From an uncultured Campylobacter sp. (GTDB taxonomy: Bacteria > Campylobacterota > Campylobacteria > Campylobacterales > Campylobacteraceae): 8,005 nucleotides of DNA. Location: assembly GCF_938030815.1 (NCBI RefSeq), contig NZ_CALHII010000017.1, positions 1 to 8,005 on the forward strand, given 5' to 3'. The notes under the pieces are model-generated. The model had not been told where the DNA came from, made no database searches, and worked only from the letters and a program-made list of their open reading frames with translations. The position numbers and the translations under genes are program-made. The first letter of the stretch is position 1; each line of letters opens with the position of its first letter. This document shows positions 5,261-8,005 of this stretch, one piece after another.

Positions 5261-6085
5261 CTATTTTGCGTATTCGATGTTTAGTTTGCCGAATAACTCA
5301 TTAGCCTTGTCATCAATTTTTTTGTTTACTTTGCTTGGAAGTAGCTGATTTTTGATGAGATCTTTTACCTTTTCAAACGGCATAGTCTCAGCCTTTTTGC
5401 TGCTTTCTTTGTAGATTACATGATATCCGAATTGTGTCTTTACCGGCGTTTTGCTCATCTCACCATCTTTTAGCGCAAAAGCCGCTTTTTCAAACTCCGG
5501 CACCATCATACCTTTACCGAAAGAGCCCAAATCGCCACCGTTTTCTTTAGCACTTGGATCGATTGAAATTTCTTTAGCTAGCTTATTAAATTCCTCTTTT
5601 AAATTCTCTTTTTTGACTTTTGATAATTTCGCAATCGCGTTTTTAGCAGCCTTTTCGTCTGCTACTAAGATATGGCTTACAGTAACGGAATCTGGTTGCA
5701 TGAAATTCTGTTTATTTTCATCATAAATTTTTTTAGCTTCCTCGTCGCTGATGCTTACGTCTTTAGCCTGTTCGCGTTGCCATAGATTAAATGCGATGCC
5801 ATCTTTAGCAAGCTCTAGCTGATGCTTATATTCGTCGCTGTTTTCAATACCTGATTTTTTCGCCTCTGCGATTAGAAGTTTGTATTTGATTAGATCATCG
5901 ATTAGTTTTTTCTTCTCATCGGCGGTCGGTTCCTGCCCGCCGTGCTGCATACCTTGAGCCAAAAACGGTGCAACATCCTCATCCGTAATAGTGATATTTG
6001 CGTCTTTTGCAGTAGCCAAAACGCCTGCATTAAGCGAAGATATAGCCATAGCGGCAACAAAGCTGAAAGATAAAATTCTTTTCAT
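5261..6085 (-). CDS. peb4: Periplasmic peptidyl-prolyl cis-trans isomerase, PEB4/Cbf2-like (SurA-type chaperone)
   Basis: This encodes a 274-residue secreted isomerase and chaperone that resembles C. jejuni PEB4 (Cbf2, about 273 residues). PEB4 helps fold outer-membrane and other exported proteins and affects adhesion and biofilm formation. Residues 1-20 form a signal peptide (MKR, hydrophobic core, SSLNA) with likely cleavage after Ala20. Residues about 28-130 are a helical, charged chaperone region. A parvulin-type rotamase domain covers about 133-228, with VSHILVADEKAAK (136-148), SIDPSAKENGGDLGSFGKG (174-192) and TPVKTQFGYHVIYKES (213-228). A helical tail follows. AAAGGAA (6091-6097) lies 5 nt before the ATG, and a TATAAT box precedes it. 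The gene appears monocistronic, with a large hairpin behind it. Family assignment is strong; the symbol follows C. jejuni usage. Confidence 0.93.
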   Translation of the reverse strand: MKRILSFSFVAAMAISSLNAGVLATAKDANITITDEDVAPFLAQGMQHGGQEPTADEKKKLIDDLIKYKLLIAEAKKSGIENSDEYKHQLELAKDGIAFNLWQREQAKDVSISDEEAKKIYDENKQNFMQPDSVTVSHILVADEKAAKNAIAKLSKVKKENLKEEFNKLAKEISIDPSAKENGGDLGSFGKGMMVPEFEKAAFALKDGEMSKTPVKTQFGYHVIYKESSKKAETMPFEKVKDLIKNQLLPSKVNKKIDDKANELFGKLNIEYAK

Positions 6086-6116
6086 TATTTTTCCTTTATT
6101 CGGTAAATTTCGTGCA

Positions 6117-6122
6117 ATTATA
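6117..6122 (-). promoter_or_regulatory. -10 box of the PPIase promoter
   Basis: TATAAT on the minus strand, read 6122 to 6117, is preceded by a run of seven T residues, the T-rich setting common in Campylobacter promoters that lack a -35 box. The predicted start near 6110 gives a leader of about 25 nt carrying AAAGGAA. Confidence 0.6.
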
Positions 6123-6156
6123 AAAAAAGATAGTAAACAAAATAGCGAATGCTAGC

Positions 6157-6185
6157 AAATTCGGCGCGAATCCTGCGCCGAATTT
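6157..6185 (-). terminator. Rho-independent terminator of metQ
   Basis: AAATTCGGCGC (6157-6167) and GCGCCGAATTT (6175-6185) form a perfect 11-bp stem around a 7-nt loop, 15 nt after the metQ stop. On the minus strand the stem ends in TTT and continues into GC, so the T tract is mostly the A-T base of the stem itself. The GC-rich core GGCGC is the same as in the dcuA terminator. Confidence 0.75.
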
Positions 6186-6199
6186 TAAAAAGAGAGGAG

Positions 6200-6976
6200 T
6201 TAAAACGATGGAATGATTGCGCCTTTATATTGCGTCTCGATAAACTTTTTCACTTTCTCGCTTTGAATCGCTTTATCTAGCGCCTTGATTTTAGGGCTGT
6301 TTTCGTTGCCTTCTTTAACGCTGATGACATTTGTGTAAGGATTGCCCTCAGCCTTTTCTAAAAATAGCGAATCCTTGATTGGGTTTAAATTTGCGTTAAA
6401 GGCAAAATTTGAGTTGATGACTGCAATATCTACATCGCCCAGGGTGCGTGGAAGCGCGGCGCCTTCAAGCTCTAAAATTTCTAAATTTTTAGGATTTTTC
6501 GTGACATCTAACGGCGTGCGAAGCTTGGCGTTTTGATCAACTTCGATGAGCCCCGCGGCTACGAGCAGATCAAGAGCTCGGCTTTCGTTAGTCGGATCGT
6601 TTGGCACGGCAACTTTAGCGCCGTTTTTAAGATCTTTTAAATTTTTAATCTTATGGCTGTAGATGCCCATCGGCTCTAAATGCACGCCCACGGTCGCTTT
6701 TAACTTCGTGCCTTTATTAGCGTTAAATTCCTCCATATACGGCACGTGCTGAAAAAATCCCGCATCCACGTCGCCGCTGTCGGTAGCGAGGTTCGGGGTT
6801 ACGTAGTCGTTGAAAACTTTTACTTCAAGATCGTAGCCTTGGGCTTTTAGATCGGGCTTGATCTGCTCTAAAATTTCGGCATGCGGTATCGGAGTAGCGG
6901 CTACTACGATTTTTTCGGCAAGAGCGAAGCTGACGACGCTGGCGCTAAGAAGCGAAGCGAGAAGAAATTTCTTCAT
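6200..6976 (-). CDS. metQ: Methionine ABC transporter substrate-binding protein (MetQ/NlpA family)
   Basis: This encodes a 258-residue periplasmic protein that captures methionine, or a related compound, for a MetNI-type importer. Residues 1-20 form a signal peptide ending SFALA, with likely cleavage before Glu21. There is no lipobox Cys, so unlike E. coli MetQ it should be soluble in the periplasm rather than a lipoprotein. Family motifs are VAATPIPHAEILE (25-37), VDAGFFQHVPYMEEFN (70-85), PNDPTNESRALDLL (125-138) and DIAVINSNFA (183-192); the aromatic, His and Asn residues in these blocks line the ligand site in known MetQ structures. AAGGA (6983-6987) lies 6 nt before the ATG. A strong terminator follows. 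No metN or metI gene is in the window, so the importer subunits must be encoded elsewhere or be missing. Substrate specificity is inferred from family only. Confidence 0.9.
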   Translation of the reverse strand: MKKFLLASLLSASVVSFALAEKIVVAATPIPHAEILEQIKPDLKAQGYDLEVKVFNDYVTPNLATDSGDVDAGFFQHVPYMEEFNANKGTKLKATVGVHLEPMGIYSHKIKNLKDLKNGAKVAVPNDPTNESRALDLLVAAGLIEVDQNAKLRTPLDVTKNPKNLEILELEGAALPRTLGDVDIAVINSNFAFNANLNPIKDSLFLEKAEGNPYTNVISVKEGNENSPKIKALDKAIQSEKVKKFIETQYKGAIIPSF

Positions 6977-7006
6977 ATTTAATCCTTTTGGTTAAAATTT
7001 CGCGGT

Positions 7007-7035
7007 ATTATAGCAGGTAGAATTTTTAATGTCAA
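7007..7035 (-). promoter_or_regulatory. Full-consensus sigma-70 promoter of metQ
   Basis: On the minus strand TTGACA (7035-7030) is separated by exactly 17 nt from TATAAT (7012-7007), and TGC directly before the -10 box makes it an extended -10. All twelve hexamer positions match the consensus. The start should fall near 7000, giving a leader of about 24 nt, too short for a methionine riboswitch. Confidence 0.8.
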
Positions 7036-7121
7036 GTGTTTTTATATGATTTTTCAAAATTTTATCTAAAATATTCTAAAATTCGATATTTTTACATATA
7101 TTTAAATACTACATTTTATTG

Positions 7122-7127
7122 TATAAT
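7122..7127 (+). promoter_or_regulatory. -10 box of the valS promoter
   Basis: TATAAT on the plus strand follows a very AT-rich stretch and has no recognisable -35 box. Transcription would begin near 7134, giving a leader of about 75 nt before valS. The -10 boxes of valS and metQ lie about 110 nt apart and face away from each other. Confidence 0.6.
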
Positions 7128-7209
7128 GCAGAATTGGCACGCTTTAATGAGCGCTTTACATAAATTCCGCTAAAATCGCAAAATTTAAAATTTTAAAAAA
7201 GGGCTGAAA

Positions 7210-8005
7210 ATGGCAGATTTTTACGACGCGAAAGCCGTAGAGGAGAGCTTTTATAAAATTTGGGAGCAGCGCGGCTATTTCGAGATCGACGGAAATAAAG
7301 ATATCCAGCAAAAAGGCAAAAACTTTTGCATTATGCTACCGCCGCCGAATGTTACCGGAGTGCTTCATATCGGGCATTCGCTCACTTATACGCTACAAGA
7401 CATAATGACGCGATACAAGCGAATGGACGGTTACAAAACGCTGTGGCAGCCGGGGTTAGACCACGCAGGCATCGCGACGCAAAACGTCGTCGAGCGCGAG
7501 CTTTTGGCGCAAGGGATCAAAAAAGAAGAGATAGGGCGCGAGGAGTTTTTAAAGCACGTTTGGCGCTGGAAGGAGCAAAGCGGCGGGCAGATCGTAAAGC
7601 AGATGAAGCGCCTGGGCGTCACGCCCGCGTGGAGCAGACAGCGCTTCACGATGGACGAGGGGCTTAAAAACGCCGTGCGCAAAGCCTTCGTAAGCTTATA
7701 CGACGCGGGGCTCATCGTGCGCGGAAACTATATGGTGAACTGGTGCACGCACGACGGCGCGCTAAGCGACGTGGAGGTCGAGCACAAGGAAAACAAAGGC
7801 AAGCTCTATCATCTGCGCTATTACTTTGCGGACGGACAAAATTTATCAAATTTAAACGGATGCCGAGCGTCAAATTTAAGTGAGAATTCTGTTTCAAATT
7901 TAACTCAAAATGACGAGGCAAAGTATCGCGATGAAGATTTGCAGGTTGTGCAGAATTTTGCGAGTGCAGATAGAACAAATAGTTCATCAAGCGAGCAAAA
8001 TTCAA
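7210..8005 (+). CDS. valS: Valyl-tRNA synthetase, N-terminal part (runs off the window)
   Basis: The first 265 codons of a class I aminoacyl-tRNA synthetase that charges tRNA-Val in the cytoplasm; full-length ValRS is usually about 870-950 residues. The frame stays open to the window end. PPPNVTGVLHIGHSL (44-58) contains the HIGH motif (53-56), followed by WQPGLDHAGIATQ (79-91), WKEQSGGQI (120-128), LGVTPAWSRQRFTMDEG (135-151) and NWCTHDGALSDVEVEHKENKGKLYHLRY (177-204), all in normal ValRS order. After ADGQ (207-210), where ValRS normally reaches the ATTRPET editing motif within a few residues, there is instead an Asn/Ser-rich segment of at least 55 residues. The start ATG has AAGGG about 6 nt upstream. 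The gene is divergent from metQ. The conserved part is GC-rich, with two lines hand-counted at 37 and 41 of 60 bases, unlike the insert. Confidence 0.96.
   Translation, partial: MADFYDAKAVEESFYKIWEQRGYFEIDGNKDIQQKGKNFCIMLPPPNVTGVLHIGHSLTYTLQDIMTRYKRMDGYKTLWQPGLDHAGIATQNVVERELLAQGIKKEEIGREEFLKHVWRWKEQSGGQIVKQMKRLGVTPAWSRQRFTMDEGLKNAVRKAFVSLYDAGLIVRGNYMVNWCTHDGALSDVEVEHKENKGKLYHLRYYFADGQNLSNLNGCRASNLSENSVSNLTQNDEAKYRDEDLQVVQNFASADRTNSSSSEQNS
7846..7903 (+). repeat. 24-nt periodic in-frame repeat inside valS
   Basis: The decamer TCAAATTTAA occurs at 7846-7855, 7870-7879 and 7894-7903, exactly 24 nt apart. In the valS frame each gives Ser-Asn-Leu followed by five variable residues, so the protein has three 8-residue units beginning SNL. 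A weaker fourth unit (CAAAATTTA, Gln-Asn-Leu) lies just before the first. The spacer bases between the cores are not conserved. Confidence 0.75.

Noticed and set aside
6977..7209. SAM riboswitch or T-box leader for metQ or valS
   Set aside because: The metQ leader is only about 24 nt. The valS leader shows no T-box landmarks and no terminator/antiterminator pair, and T-boxes are not expected in this lineage.
7846..7903. CRISPR-like array from three evenly spaced repeats
   Set aside because: The repeat core is only 10 nt, the spacing is 24 nt, and the whole stretch is in frame within valS.
7326..8005. Open frames overlapping valS in other frames (7326-7667 plus, 7431-7715 and 7712-8005 minus)
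   Set aside because: The ValRS motifs prove the frame starting at 7210; the others have unnatural Arg/Ala-rich or Ser/Pro-rich compositions typical of shadows in GC-rich coding DNA.

Overview
The window looks like chromosomal DNA from a Campylobacter or close campylobacterial relative. The indicators are a PEB4/Cbf2-type periplasmic isomerase, an aspA-dcuA pair, a MetQ protein beside valS, A/T-rich gaps with TATAAT boxes mostly lacking a -35 box, and AAGGA-type ribosome binding sites. The coding regions are clearly more GC-rich than C. jejuni. That points to one of the higher-GC, often oral species (C. gracilis, C. showae, C. rectus or similar); this placement is inference.

Layout: (1) 1-65, plus strand, the last codons of a gene that probably encodes an outer-membrane beta-barrel. 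(2) 66-263, a convergent gap with a direct repeat and hairpins. (3) Six genes on the minus strand, listed from right to left: metQ (6200-6976), a PEB4-like PPIase (5261-6085), a DedA membrane protein (4426-5025), aspA (2704-4110), dcuA (1074-2417) and a flavodoxin-fold NAD(P)H oxidoreductase (264-791). (4) valS on the plus strand from 7210, running off the right edge with no stop codon.

Functionally, aspA and dcuA form the clearest unit. AspA deaminates aspartate to fumarate plus ammonia, and DcuA takes up aspartate or fumarate and exports succinate, so together they feed fumarate respiration and nitrogen supply. MetQ and the PPIase are exported, MetQ for methionine uptake and the PPIase for folding of exported proteins. 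DedA proteins belong to a family linked to lipid-carrier recycling. Most genes have their own ribosome binding site, and several have a visible promoter or terminator, so apart from aspA-dcuA they look like single-gene units.

The gene content is ordinary and I see no phage, insertion sequence, CRISPR array, RNA gene or obvious new multi-gene system. The most unusual features are: an Asn/Ser-rich, AT-rich insertion inside the valS editing-domain region with an exact 24-nt in-frame repeat; a 77-nt composite hairpin downstream of the PPIase gene; a repeat-packed aspA-dcuA spacer; a full-consensus sigma-70 promoter on metQ; and a metQ next to valS without metN or metI.
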